From: Zwartia panacis
Lineage (GTDB): Bacteria; Pseudomonadota; Gammaproteobacteria; Burkholderiales; Burkholderiaceae_B
Reading direction: 5' to 3'
Length of the DNA: 64,000 bases
NCBI RefSeq assembly: GCF_030410395.1
Contig: NZ_JAUHHF010000014.1
Coordinates: 23,110 to 87,109 of the forward strand
Below the pieces are notes generated by a model. That model did not search any database. It saw only the letters and a list, made by a program, of their open reading frames with translations, and was not told where the DNA came from. Made by a program: the position numbers and the translations under genes. This document shows, piece by piece, positions 50,101-58,407 of the stretch. Within the stretch, counting starts at the first letter, position 1. The number at the start of each line of letters is the position of its first letter.

Positions 50101-50589
50101 ATCGCTGGTTCAAGAACGATGATGACTCGGCGCGGCAAAATGCAGTTTGTTGTCCTGGATGATGGAACTGCACAGATCGAGGTGTCAGTCTATGGCGAGC
50201 TGATGGAACAGCACCGAAATCGTTTGCGCGACGATCAGCTCTTGATTGTTCAGGCCAAGGTCACCAATGACGAGTATTCAGGCGGGATGCGTGTCGTGGC
50301 CGAGCAGATTTTCGATTTGCAACTCGCCCGCGAAGCACGCGCGAAAGCCTTACGTATCCGGCTCAACGGAAATGCCGATGCTTTGATGCTCAAACGCGTA
50401 CTGAATCCATTTCGTGCTGCCCCTGAAAATGGTATGCCGGGTACTCCAGTCGAGATTCAGTATCAGACAGACACCGCGCTATGTACGCTGAGGCTTGATG
50501 AGTCTTGGCGTGTGAGGTTATCCGATAAACTGGTTGAACAATTGACCAGTTGGACGTCAGCAGGGGATGTTGAAGTTGCTTACAAGTGA
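47101..50589 (+). CDS. dnaE: DNA polymerase III alpha subunit
   Basis: DnaE is the catalytic core of the replicative polymerase. The 1162 residues match the DnaE1 length. Domains: PHP (FVHLRVHSEYSVVDG at the N-terminus), palm with the catalytic MPDFDIDFCQDNRE (~residue 400), fingers and the (HhH)2 region (NKSHSAAYALIAYQTAWLK, ~760), an OB fold (~1000-1075; LAGVIAGSRTMMTRRGKMQF) and the C-terminal tau-binding part. The start ATG 47101 is close after an AT-rich gap shared with lpxO. The glycan locus starts 16 nt after its stop. Confidence 0.97.
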   Translation: MSETVQSQPFVHLRVHSEYSVVDGTVRIPELIRRVAQLGQPAVALTDLSNVFGLIKFYKEARSAGIKPIAGCDVWLTNDEDRDKPYRILLLVASRAGYLALCELLTRAWLNNAHRGRAEMRREWLEGTQGLIALSGARAGDVGQALMAGNPELAKTFALQWKKAFPGAYYIELQRTEADADQSYVRAALTLASECGLPVVATHPVQFLGPEDFQPHEARVCISEGEILTNPRRPRHFTPDQYLQSTEAMVERFRDVPSALANAVAIAQRCNLTLVLGQPQLPDFPTPDGVSLDDYLIQLSEIGLEKRMLQLFPDPEERARAMPQYSARLALECQTIINMGFPGYFLIVQDFINWGKSNGVPVGPGRGSGAGSLVAYSLGITDLDPIRYDLLFERFLNPERVSMPDFDIDFCQDNRERVIEYVKQKYGREAVSQIATFGTLGAKAVVRDAGRVLDMPYMLCDGLSKLIPHNPADPWTLDRALKDEPSFKARYESEEEVRALVDLARPLEGLTRNVGMHAGGVLIAPGKLTDFCPLYCQPGQEGSAVSQFDKDDVEAAGLVKFDFLGLRNLTILDWAVRFVRAFNPGMREFDIMSLSLDDPATYQILCDANTTAIFQLESRGMKELLKKLRPNTFEDIVAVLALFRPGPLESGMVDDFVNRKHGRASVDYFHPDLENTLKSTYGVIVYQEQVMLISQIIGGYSLGGADLLRRAMGKKKPEEMAAHRQLFEQGAIKKGYDAKLAVKLFDLMELFAGYGFNKSHSAAYALIAYQTAWLKAHHPAEFMAATLSSDMDDTGKVQIFWRDCLANGIKVLPPDVNASGYRFEPVADEHSAQGLPPRTIRYGMGAVKGTGQAAVEEILRARAAGPFTSLFDFCRRIDRHTVNRRSIEALIRAGAFDQIEPNRAALIASLGTALEAAEQAARSANQVSLFGDDGADVVESELAQCAPWDLHTRLSEEKLALGYFFSGHLFDAWRAEVRNFVTKALSRLEPSRDPQWLAGVIAGSRTMMTRRGKMQFVVLDDGTAQIEVSVYGELMEQHRNRLRDDQLLIVQAKVTNDEYSGGMRVVAEQIFDLQLAREARAKALRIRLNGNADALMLKRVLNPFRAAPENGMPGTPVEIQYQTDTALCTLRLDESWRVRLSDKLVEQLTSWTSAGDVEVAYK

Positions 50590-50605
50590 TTGAGATCTGA
50601 TAAAT

Positions 50606-51754
50606 ATGCAGCCCATTAAACCTTTGAGAATTATCCACTCTGAAGCAGCAACTGATTTTGGTGGTCAGGAACACCGTATTTTCAAAGAAATGATGGCCAT
50701 GCGTGATGCTGGACACTACCTTGAAGCTGTTTGTCAACCTCATGCCGAACTGACAACTCGATTACGAGCTGAGGGGTTTGTCGTACACACTATGAATATG
50801 GATGGTGCGCTGAATTTCATTCGTGGCGTTGCCAAGATGCTGCATATTCTTAAAAATGGCCGTTTTGATGTGCTCAATACGCATAGTCGGCGAGATACCA
50901 TTCTTTGTGCGATCGCAGGTAGGTTGGCTGGCACTCCACTGATTGTGCGTTCTCGTCACCTAGCAAACCGTGTCAATTCGCTGTTATCTTACACATGGCT
51001 ACCGCATTGTGTGACAACGGATAGTCAGTTTGTTCGTAATCAATTGATTTCTAGAGGTGTTACCCCTGATCGGATTGAAAATGTTTACACTCCGGTGTTC
51101 AAACATTCTGCACTTGATCAATACTCCTTACGTCAAGAACTCGGACTAACCCCTCAAAGCATTGTAGTGGGTTGTGTCGGGGCTTTGCGACCGAACAAAG
51201 GTCATCTAGAGCTCATCCGAGCTATGGAGCCTTTATTTTCAACTCACAGCAAATTGCATCTAGTCATCGTTGGAAGCGGTAACGATGTGATGCGCTCTCT
51301 TCAAGAACGAATTAAGTCACTAGGCCTTGAAAAACGCATACATTTGCTGGGTCAAAGAAATGACGTGCATAGCCTTATGTTGGGTTTTGATATGTTTTGT
51401 TTAATGACACGCCTCGAAGCTAGCGGTACGGTTTATCTTGAAGCGGCCTCTGCAAAGCTTCCTGTCATTGGTACGGCGGTTGGGGGCGTACCTGAAATGT
51501 TGATTGACGGCGTAACAGGTTTCCTTGTTAAGCTTGACGATGATCAAGGTTTGAGAGACATTATTACAACACTCATCGAAAATCCCTCTCTTAGACGAAA
51601 GATGGGGGATGCAGGATATGATCGGATTTGGAAAAATCCAGAATCTGAATTTACTCCGCAAGCATTGGTGCGGCGTACTGAACAATGCTACAGACGCTGG
51701 CTTGATCGAGGGGTTGACCAGCGCAAGCTTTTTAGGAAAAAAGGTGCGGCATGA
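50606..51754 (+). CDS. Glycosyltransferase family 4
   Basis: This 382-residue GT-B fold protein has an N-terminal acceptor domain (IIHSEAATDFGGQEHRIF) and a C-terminal donor domain (VGCVGALRPNKGHLELIRAM, LLGQRNDVHSLM) with the E-x7-E element in EASGTVYLEAASA, typical of retaining GT4 enzymes. It probably adds a sugar to LPS core or another surface glycan at the cytoplasmic face. The donor and acceptor cannot be read from sequence. It follows dnaE by 16 nt and overlaps the deacetylase by 4 nt. Base use is more AT-rich than in dnaE. Confidence 0.85.
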   Translation: MQPIKPLRIIHSEAATDFGGQEHRIFKEMMAMRDAGHYLEAVCQPHAELTTRLRAEGFVVHTMNMDGALNFIRGVAKMLHILKNGRFDVLNTHSRRDTILCAIAGRLAGTPLIVRSRHLANRVNSLLSYTWLPHCVTTDSQFVRNQLISRGVTPDRIENVYTPVFKHSALDQYSLRQELGLTPQSIVVGCVGALRPNKGHLELIRAMEPLFSTHSKLHLVIVGSGNDVMRSLQERIKSLGLEKRIHLLGQRNDVHSLMLGFDMFCLMTRLEASGTVYLEAASAKLPVIGTAVGGVPEMLIDGVTGFLVKLDDDQGLRDIITTLIENPSLRRKMGDAGYDRIWKNPESEFTPQALVRRTEQCYRRWLDRGVDQRKLFRKKGAA

Positions 51755-52506
51755 TGCACATGCAAGAGCGTCTCGGATCTTCCCGACCCATTCCTATTCT
51801 CATGTATCACCAAATTGATTTGCCTGCACCAAGAGGAACATCTTTTCGCAGCTTGACGGTTCATCCTCGAAATTTCAAGCGTCAAATGTACTGGATGCAT
51901 CGGTTCGGTTATCGCGGTCTAAGTATGCGTGACCTGATGCCATATTTAAAGGGGGAGCGATCCGGAAAGGTATTTGGAATTACGTTTGATGATGGTTACC
52001 GTAACGTTTATCAGCATGCACTGCCTGTGCTAACTGAGCTTGGTTTTACCTCTACAAACTATCTTGTCGCTAATCAGTTTGGCGGAGGAAATTTCTGGGA
52101 CTCGCAAAACAATGTCCCTTTTTCTCCTCTAATGTCCCAAAGTGAAGCAAGGGCGTGGATTCAAGCCGGGCAGGAAGTTGGTTCTCACACGCTTGATCAC
52201 GTTCATTTGCCAGAGTTGTCTTTTGAAGAAGCGCGATACCAAATTTCCCATTCTCGTCGTGTGTTGTCTGATGCGCTTCAAGAAGAGGTGACTGCATTTT
52301 GTTATCCGTATGGCCAACTCACTACTCAGCATGCAGATATCGTTTTCGAGGCAGGATATCAAAATGCCACGACGACTCAGCGTGGGTTAGCAAATTCAGA
52401 CGATTCCCCCTTTCTACTGCCCCGTGTGGGAGTCTGGAGATCTACACCCATTTTACGTTTTTTTCAGAAGTGCTTCACCCGCTATGAGGATCGAAGGCGT
52501 GGCTGA
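51751..52506 (+). CDS. Polysaccharide deacetylase family protein (CE4/NodB-like)
   Basis: CE4 enzymes remove N-acetyl groups from sugars in glycans. The 251 residues begin near the catalytic fold with PIPILMYHQID, and show motif 1 ITFDDGYRNVY (~residues 73-83), motif 2 GSHTLDHVHL (two His for the metal, ~145-154) and FCYPYGQ (~188). No signal peptide is seen, so it probably acts on a cytoplasmic, lipid-linked or nucleotide-linked sugar. It sits between two glycosyltransferases and overlaps both, implying one co-translated unit. Confidence 0.85.
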   Translation: MMHMQERLGSSRPIPILMYHQIDLPAPRGTSFRSLTVHPRNFKRQMYWMHRFGYRGLSMRDLMPYLKGERSGKVFGITFDDGYRNVYQHALPVLTELGFTSTNYLVANQFGGGNFWDSQNNVPFSPLMSQSEARAWIQAGQEVGSHTLDHVHLPELSFEEARYQISHSRRVLSDALQEEVTAFCYPYGQLTTQHADIVFEAGYQNATTTQRGLANSDDSPFLLPRVGVWRSTPILRFFQKCFTRYEDRRRG

Positions 52507-53653
52507 GCGGTTACGCATTGCACTCATCTCAGAACGTTTCGGCCGCAAGTTTGGCGGGGCAGAAGCCTATGCCGTCAATCTTTTTGAGATATTGTCTAGA
52601 CGACATGATGTCACCGTAATAGGTTGTGAATTTGATCACGATTTGCCGGTGAAAGAAGTTCACGTCAAAATAATCAAATGGATCCCAAGTTGGATACGTG
52701 CGCTTTATTTTGCATATCAGACTAAGAAACTATCCGCCTCAGGCTATGACTTGGTACATACACATGCCTTGGGTTCATCCGGAGATGTTCATGTTTTTCA
52801 TGTTGTTCCGGTGAAGTATCGTCGTTTTTTTATGAAATCTAGATGGCAGGGTTATTTGAGTTGCTTCCAGCCTCGCAATATTGCTTACTTGTGGTTAGAG
52901 TTATCCTCTCTGCGCTTTGTTCCCGGGAGACAGGTAGTGGCAGTATCACCGACTGTATGCAAACAGCTTCACACTGCCTATCCTTCTGTAGATTCGATTG
53001 AATTGATTCCACCAGGTGCTCTTGCGCAAGCAACAGATCCTCTCTTACGTTCCAGTATGCGCCAGCAGTTGGATTTACGAGATACTGATATCGTTTGCAT
53101 CATGGTCGCACGTAATCCCCTTTTGAAAGGTTTTGCGGTTTCACTGCAAGCTCTGGAAAAACTTCCCGAGCACTACAAACTTCTTGTATTGGGGGCCGAT
53201 CGTGAAGCTAGGCAATATCTTTTTCGTTATCACCCTGAAATAAAGACGCGTGTGAAGTTGATCGATGCTACACCGAGCGTATCGTCTTATTATCAAAGTG
53301 CAGATATCTGCGTGCATCCAACACTGTTGGACAGTTTTGGTATGGCACCTTTAGAAGCGATGGCGCATGGATTGCCCGTTGTTCTGAGTGCAGAGAGCTA
53401 CTGTGGCTTTGCAGGCTACGTTAGACACATGCATGATGCTTGGGTCTTGAACAACCCAAGGGACGCAGAGGAAATGGTTAACGCTATTTTTTCACTGGGA
53501 GAGAACCTCGAGTTAAGGGCAAAGCTGGTCAGAGAAAGTGAAACTCTAGTTCAATTTTTTTCCTGGGATTCTGTTGCGCAGCAATATGAGACGCTATACA
53601 TGAAGGTCTTATCGCTGAAAAAAACACATCACAACCAACCCCTTACCCAGTAA
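52484..53653 (+). CDS. Glycosyltransferase family 4 (second of the locus)
   Basis: The product (389 residues from ATG 52484) is a GT-B glycosyltransferase: N-terminal RIALISERFGRKFGGAEAYAVNLFEIL, then CIMVARNPLLKGFAVSLQAL and the donor-site signature HPTLLDSFGMAPLEAMAHGLPVV with the E-x7-E spacing. The start overlaps the deacetylase gene by 23 nt; a GTG at 52499 would shorten the overlap and is also possible. The 3' end overlaps the convergent YdcF-like gene by 25 nt. The sugar specificity is unknown. Confidence 0.82.
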   Translation: MRIEGVAERLRIALISERFGRKFGGAEAYAVNLFEILSRRHDVTVIGCEFDHDLPVKEVHVKIIKWIPSWIRALYFAYQTKKLSASGYDLVHTHALGSSGDVHVFHVVPVKYRRFFMKSRWQGYLSCFQPRNIAYLWLELSSLRFVPGRQVVAVSPTVCKQLHTAYPSVDSIELIPPGALAQATDPLLRSSMRQQLDLRDTDIVCIMVARNPLLKGFAVSLQALEKLPEHYKLLVLGADREARQYLFRYHPEIKTRVKLIDATPSVSSYYQSADICVHPTLLDSFGMAPLEAMAHGLPVVLSAESYCGFAGYVRHMHDAWVLNNPRDAEEMVNAIFSLGENLELRAKLVRESETLVQFFSWDSVAQQYETLYMKVLSLKKTHHNQPLTQ

Positions 53654-54396
53654 CCGAATAGACCCAGATACTCTTTAATAATGGTTCTGCTCGCATCAAG
53701 GCTACGAAGGTGCGGCAACCATATATTAGGTGCGTTTGATGAGGGAAGTACAATTTGAGGGGCGCCACCAGCAGCGGTGACATGAATGCCGCGCTTTTCC
53801 AGAGTTGCTAACGCTCTTGGCATATGCAATGCTGAAGTGACGAGTAAAGCGCTTCTGAGTTTTTGACTGCGCATGGTAATGTCAGTAAATCTGGCATTTT
53901 CTGAGGTGTTCCTGCTGTCGTTTTCTAGTAAGAGTGCAGAGTCAGGAATTCCTCTCTGTCTAAGTATCCTAGCAATGATTTGTGCCTCACTCACTTTCCC
54001 TTCTCTAGCCCCGCCTGACAATAAAATCCTTGGTGCTTTTCCTGATCGATAAAGTGCCTCAGCACGATCAATCCGGTCGATGGCGGTCGCACGGTTGTAA
54101 GGTTCAAACCAGTTTGCTCGATTAGCCTGGGTATTTCCACCGAAAACAACAATCACATCTGCACGAGGTAAGTCTTTTGGATCTTTGTACGGATATCGTG
54201 ATTCAAGCAGGCCGCCTAAAAAAAGAGAGGTAGCAGGCAATGACCAAATCAGCACCCAAGTGATCGCTAGGATCGAAAGTGCAATGGAAAAGGTGTGCTT
54301 TTTAAATACGCTAAGCAAAATGGCTAAGGCCAATAAAATCAGACTGAGGCCTGGTGGATAAAGCAGTAGATTTGAGAAAGGTATCGAGGCAAGCAA
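53629..54396 (-). CDS. YdcF/ElyC-like membrane protein (DUF218)
   Basis: The 255 residues have two N-terminal hydrophobic segments (~10-30 and ~35-60) and a DUF218 domain: ADVIVVFGGNTQ (~90), RIDRAEALYRSGKAPRILLSGG (~115-135), LENDSRNTSENARF and ALLVTSALHMPRALATLEKRG. Relatives such as ElyC and SanA affect envelope integrity and lipid-carrier use, but the reaction is unknown. It follows the GT9 gene by 15 nt on the minus strand and ends inside the convergent glycosyltransferase. Confidence 0.82.
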   Translation of the reverse strand: MLASIPFSNLLLYPPGLSLILLALAILLSVFKKHTFSIALSILAITWVLIWSLPATSLFLGGLLESRYPYKDPKDLPRADVIVVFGGNTQANRANWFEPYNRATAIDRIDRAEALYRSGKAPRILLSGGAREGKVSEAQIIARILRQRGIPDSALLLENDSRNTSENARFTDITMRSQKLRSALLVTSALHMPRALATLEKRGIHVTAAGGAPQIVLPSSNAPNIWLPHLRSLDASRTIIKEYLGLFGYWVRGWL

Positions 54397-54411
54397 CGAT
54401 TTTATCCCGCT

Positions 54412-55386
54412 TTAGAGTACCAATAATTGTTGAACGCGTGTAACAACTTCGCCGGCAGTTGGCCACTGCCCAAAACTTCCCATGTTACAACTCTTATGAG
54501 TCCAGGGGCGCGTTCGTGCAATGTCAGTTACGCCAAATAGAGTGAGTTGTTTTGCTTCAGCTGCAGCGCATAAGTGCGCTACACCTGAATCATTGCAAAT
54601 GACTAGTTTAGCCATGTTAGTCAGGGCACAAAAAGCGCCTAAATCCAAGGGTCGAATGATGTCTACTGTCGGGGCAGTTCGGTTTGCCTGCGCCTGCTCA
54701 TCCAGGGGAGGGCACATTGCAACGTTGACACGATTGTTTTGCAAAATTCGAGCAAGAGCGTCAAAATGCGGCCATACTTTATTTTGACCATGGTGCTTTC
54801 CGCTCGCTGTCGGGGCAATCAAAACAAACTCACCAATTTTTAAATTTGCCTCCCGCAGTGCTGCAGCTGCTGATTGCTTGTGTTCATTGGTAATTGGTAA
54901 ATGAAGTGATTCTTTGAGATTAGCTTTTGATGTATCCCGTCCCCAGCAATGGAGTGCACGTTTAGTGAGTTCGAACCATGCCTCGACGGCATGAATTTTT
55001 TCAGTAGGTTTAGTTTGCGGCCATTTCAATAGCAACGAGCGGCCATCATCACGCCAACCAACACTTTTAAAACCAGCGAGCCTAAAGGTGAGTGCACTGG
55101 AAAAAGAGTCAGGCATGAGTAAGGCACGCTGGTGGTAAGGATGCTTTTGTCGCCAGTGGCGTAGCGCTTGAACATTAGCGTTGAGTGAGTCTGTCATTTC
55201 TATAAATCCCTCCGTACGCAACCCTGCCAAGAGTGGCTTGGCCCAACCACGAGCGCACACTACAAAGGGCACTCCGGATTGACTTAATAAATCCAGAGCA
55301 GGTAGGCACATGCATGTGTCACCAATCCAGTTTGGAAGGCGTATAAGTATGGTGTTTGATTGTTGCATTGAGGGTAGTGCGGCCAT
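54412..55386 (-). CDS. Glycosyltransferase family 9 (ADP-heptose:LPS heptosyltransferase-like)
   Basis: The 324-residue product fits GT9, which adds heptose to the LPS inner core. It has the WaaF-like start ILIRLPNWIGDTCMCLPALDLL, then FVLIAPTASGKHHGQNKVWPHFDALA (~190-215) and the donor-site segment LVICNDSGVAHLCAAAEAKQLTLFG (~262-286). WaaF is the closest named enzyme, but the weak fit of the central region leaves WaaC or another GT9 open. No Shine-Dalgarno is seen at 55386; ATG 55368 is an alternative. Divergent from msbA. Confidence 0.8.
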   Translation of the reverse strand: MAALPSMQQSNTILIRLPNWIGDTCMCLPALDLLSQSGVPFVVCARGWAKPLLAGLRTEGFIEMTDSLNANVQALRHWRQKHPYHQRALLMPDSFSSALTFRLAGFKSVGWRDDGRSLLLKWPQTKPTEKIHAVEAWFELTKRALHCWGRDTSKANLKESLHLPITNEHKQSAAAALREANLKIGEFVLIAPTASGKHHGQNKVWPHFDALARILQNNRVNVAMCPPLDEQAQANRTAPTVDIIRPLDLGAFCALTNMAKLVICNDSGVAHLCAAAEAKQLTLFGVTDIARTRPWTHKSCNMGSFGQWPTAGEVVTRVQQLLVL

Positions 55387-55484
55387 TGTTAAGTTTAATT
55401 AGGTAGAAATCTCGACACATTCTAATGACTAAGAATGGTTCAGGCGGGTAAAATTGATGAATCATCAGATTTTAGAGCCACATT

Positions 55485-57260
55485 TTGACTTCAAATGCCA
55501 GATCAGCGTCTGCGTCTTCTCAGTCGCTTAAAACCAACCTGTGGAAACGAATTTACAGTCGCGTTGGAACTTACTGGAAAGGGCTCGCCGTTGCTGTTCT
55601 ATGCATGGCGGGTGCTGCAGCAACTCAACCGACTCTTGCAGTAGCCATGAAGCCCCTGCTTGATGAGGGTTTTTCTGGTGCAAAGCCCGAGTATGTTTGG
55701 CAGGTTCCTATTGTCATCATTGGTTTGATTTTTTTACGCGGACTTTGTAATTTTTTTAGCGATTATTTGTTAGCGTGGGTGGCTAATAACGTATTGCTTG
55801 GCGTCCGACGCGATATGTTTGAAAAGTTACTCACTATGCCCGACAGTGAGTTTAAAAAAGGCGATACAGGCAGGCTACTTAATAGATTTACTGTAGATGC
55901 GGGCAATGTCACAAGTTACGCCACTGAAGTTATCACTGTTATTGTCCGCGAGTCCTTGATTGTCTTGGCGATGATTGGCGTGCTTCTTTACATGTCCTGG
56001 GAGCTTACGCTGATCATTTTGGTAACAATGCCGATTTCAGTCTTAATTTCCCGTTCTTTTATCGCGAGAATGAGACGAATCAATCAAGATACCGTCAATA
56101 TGAATGCTGAACTGACGCGTGCAGTCAGTGAGGGGATCGATGGGCAGCGAGTCGTCAAGTTATTTGATGGTTATGCCTTCGAACGGAATCGTTTTTCATA
56201 TGTCAGCGGTCGATTGAGAAGATTTGACATGCGTGCGGCGACTTCAGACGCTGCGATGACTCCAATTACTCAGGTCATTACAGCAATTGCTGTGGCTGCC
56301 GTGATTGCTGTTGCACTGAACCAGGCTAATACAGGCACACTAACCGTCGGAAGTTTTGCGGCATTTATGGCTGCACTTGCCCAAATTTTTGATCCAATCA
56401 AGCGCTTAACCAAGGTGGCCGGCAAGATGCAAAAAATGCTGGTCGCAGCTGAAAGTGTTTTTACATTGGTCGATCAGCCTTCCGAACCAGAGACCGGAAC
56501 GGGGCGTTTTGAAGGGCGTGCGCTGGGTCGCGTTGAGTTTCGTCATGTTTCCCATCGCTTTGCGGACGCGCAGACTGACACATTGTCGGATGTCACCATT
56601 TCCGTGGAGCCTGGTCAAACAGTCGCTTTGGTGGGGCGCTCGGGCAGTGGCAAGACGACCTTGGTGAATATGTTGCCACGATTTGTTTCTCCCTCCTCAG
56701 GCGAGGTATTGATCGATGGTCGCAACATTGCCTCTCTGGATTTGCGGGCGTTGCGCGAACAGCTCTCCCTGGTGAGTCAGGATGTGGTTCTTTTTGACGA
56801 CACCATTGCCGTCAACGTAGGGTACGGCGCTTTGCATGACGCCTCCGAGGATGAAATCATGAACGCGTTGGCCGCTGCGAACCTGCTCGATTTTGTCAAA
56901 GCTCTGCCGCTAGGGTTACAAACTCCCGTGGGAGAAAATGCAACCCGTCTGTCCGGAGGCCAACGGCAGCGACTTGCGATTGCGCGGGCGTTGATCAAAA
57001 ATGCGCCGATCCTGATTCTTGACGAAGCGACCTCCGCACTAGATAACGAGTCCGAGCGACAGGTCCAAGCTTCGCTTGAGACGTTGATGAAGGGGCGAAC
57101 AACACTGGTCATTGCCCATCGACTTTCAACTGTTCAAAACGCCGACAAGATTGTGGTCATGGATCATGGCAAGGTGGTCGAGCAAGGTTCCCACAGTGAG
57201 TTGATTGCGCGCGGAGGCGCTTATTCCGCGCTCTATCAGATGCAATTTCGCGAAGATTAG
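55485..57260 (+). CDS. msbA: Lipid A export permease/ATP-binding protein MsbA
   Basis: MsbA flips lipid A-core across the inner membrane. The 591 residues contain a six-segment membrane domain (~25-320) and an ABC ATPase with Walker A LVGRSGSGKTT (~385), LSGGQRQRLAIARAL (~488) and Walker B ILILDEATSALD (~508). The start must be TTG at 55485 (or an even rarer codon): an in-frame TAG lies 10 nt upstream, and the next ATG would delete much of the first membrane segment. It is divergent from the GT9 gene, and kdkA, lpxO and the glycosyltransferases act on the same substrate class. Confidence 0.93.
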   Translation: MTSNARSASASSQSLKTNLWKRIYSRVGTYWKGLAVAVLCMAGAAATQPTLAVAMKPLLDEGFSGAKPEYVWQVPIVIIGLIFLRGLCNFFSDYLLAWVANNVLLGVRRDMFEKLLTMPDSEFKKGDTGRLLNRFTVDAGNVTSYATEVITVIVRESLIVLAMIGVLLYMSWELTLIILVTMPISVLISRSFIARMRRINQDTVNMNAELTRAVSEGIDGQRVVKLFDGYAFERNRFSYVSGRLRRFDMRAATSDAAMTPITQVITAIAVAAVIAVALNQANTGTLTVGSFAAFMAALAQIFDPIKRLTKVAGKMQKMLVAAESVFTLVDQPSEPETGTGRFEGRALGRVEFRHVSHRFADAQTDTLSDVTISVEPGQTVALVGRSGSGKTTLVNMLPRFVSPSSGEVLIDGRNIASLDLRALREQLSLVSQDVVLFDDTIAVNVGYGALHDASEDEIMNALAAANLLDFVKALPLGLQTPVGENATRLSGGQRQRLAIARALIKNAPILILDEATSALDNESERQVQASLETLMKGRTTLVIAHRLSTVQNADKIVVMDHGKVVEQGSHSELIARGGAYSALYQMQFRED

Positions 57261-57272
57261 GAGTTGTCAGTC

Positions 57273-58124
57273 ATGGCCCAACGCCCCATCTCGTTGTCTG
57301 AACAACTCGCCGATGCGGCGCTTAGGAGATTTGGCGCACCGGTCAAGGTTCCGGATGCTTTATCGGGCGCAGATGAGCTGCTGCGAATGCTGACGCATAG
57401 TTCTCACCGTAAGTGGGCACCAGAGCCTGTTTCACAAGAATTACTCGATCTGTTGTTTGCCTGTGCGCTTTCGGCTCCGTCGAAGTCTGATTTGCAGCAA
57501 GCCGACATTATTCATGTTGCTGATCCACTCCGTGTCAAAGCCATCGCAGATTTGATTCCTGATATGCCTTGGATCAATGACGCACCCGTATTTTTGATGT
57601 TTTGTGGTAACAACCGCAGAATCAGACAGATCGGACAATGGCGTGGCAAACCTTTTGCCAACGATCACCTTGATCATTTCATGAACGCCGCTGTCGATGC
57701 CGGCATCGTTCTCTCGCAATTTATCCGTGCGGCCGAGGCGGTTGGCTTGGTGACTGTTCCAATCAGCGCAGTTCGTAATCACCCTGAACAAACCAGCGAT
57801 CTGCTTGGTTTGCCTGAAGCTGTGTTTCCAGTTGCCGGGCTGTGTGTTGGCTATCCCCTGGAGGCTGGTCGGATGACGCCACGGCTTCCCCTGGCGGTGA
57901 CAACGCATCTCAATCAATACGATGAGTCCAATCTCAGAGAGCACATTGATGCCTATGATGTGCGTCGACATGCACTTTTCCCGCTCCGTCGTCAGCGCCA
58001 TGCAAATATATATCCGGATGCGGATTTTAATGGCTGGTCTGAGGATAAAGCTCGTCACTACTCTGTGCCGGAGCGAGCGGATTTTGGTGCATTTATCAGA
58101 AGTAAAAAATTCAGTTTGAAGTAA
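57273..58124 (+). CDS. Nitroreductase-family FMN oxidoreductase
   Basis: The 283 residues (ATG 57273; TAGGAG 9 nt upstream) fit the nitroreductase/FRase fold, FMN enzymes that use NAD(P)H to reduce nitro compounds, quinones or flavins. Visible features: THSSHRKWAPEPVSQELLDLLFACALSAPSKSDLQQ (FMN-binding N-terminal region), the mid-domain AAVDAGIVLSQFIRAAEAVGLVTVPISAVRN, and VFPVAGLCVGYPLEAGRMTPRLPL, typical of NfsA/FRP-like members. The substrate is unknown. It starts 12 nt after msbA and precedes the AtzG-like gene by 43 nt. Confidence 0.82.
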   Translation: MAQRPISLSEQLADAALRRFGAPVKVPDALSGADELLRMLTHSSHRKWAPEPVSQELLDLLFACALSAPSKSDLQQADIIHVADPLRVKAIADLIPDMPWINDAPVFLMFCGNNRRIRQIGQWRGKPFANDHLDHFMNAAVDAGIVLSQFIRAAEAVGLVTVPISAVRNHPEQTSDLLGLPEAVFPVAGLCVGYPLEAGRMTPRLPLAVTTHLNQYDESNLREHIDAYDVRRHALFPLRRQRHANIYPDADFNGWSEDKARHYSVPERADFGAFIRSKKFSLK

Positions 58125-58167
58125 AGTAAAAAAATAAAAAATGATTCTTTAATAAGGGGGATATCAG

Positions 58168-58407
58168 GTGAATACACAGAAAAACATGACAGGTTCAGGC
58201 AGTGGCTCAAGTGGCTCAAGTGGCTCAAGTAGCGAGAGCGTGGATATTGAAACGCTTGCCAGGCTCGCAGGGCTCGAGCGGGCCATGACACATTTTCCCG
58301 ATGATGTCGCTACAGCTGCACGGACTGCTCTGAAGATTCGTGCTTCTTTCACGTCACCAGCAGACAACACCACTGAGGTCTGGCCCGTAATGCAGGTGAA
58401 ACTATGA
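58168..58407 (+). CDS. Small AtzG-like protein (possible amidase partner subunit)
   Basis: The 79 residues start at GTG 58168, with AAGGGGG 7 nt upstream. Residues 9-22 are a Gly/Ser tract encoded by three exact copies of AGTGGCTCA. The rest (VDIETLARLAGLERAMTHFPDDVATAARTAL) resembles the helical GatC/AtzG-type small subunits that stabilise GatA-like amidases. Its stop overlaps the amidase start (ATGATG), the arrangement seen with AtzG-AtzE. The call rests on context and a short helical pattern, so it is moderate. Confidence 0.6.
   Translation: MNTQKNMTGSGSGSSGSSGSSSESVDIETLARLAGLERAMTHFPDDVATAARTALKIRASFTSPADNTTEVWPVMQVKL
58201..58230 (+). repeat. Nine-base tandem repeat coding a Gly/Ser tract
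   Basis: AGTGGCTCA occurs three times in a row (58201-58227) and is followed by AGT. The unit keeps the frame, so copy-number changes would only alter the length of the Gly/Ser linker in the AtzG-like protein. Confidence 0.85.
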
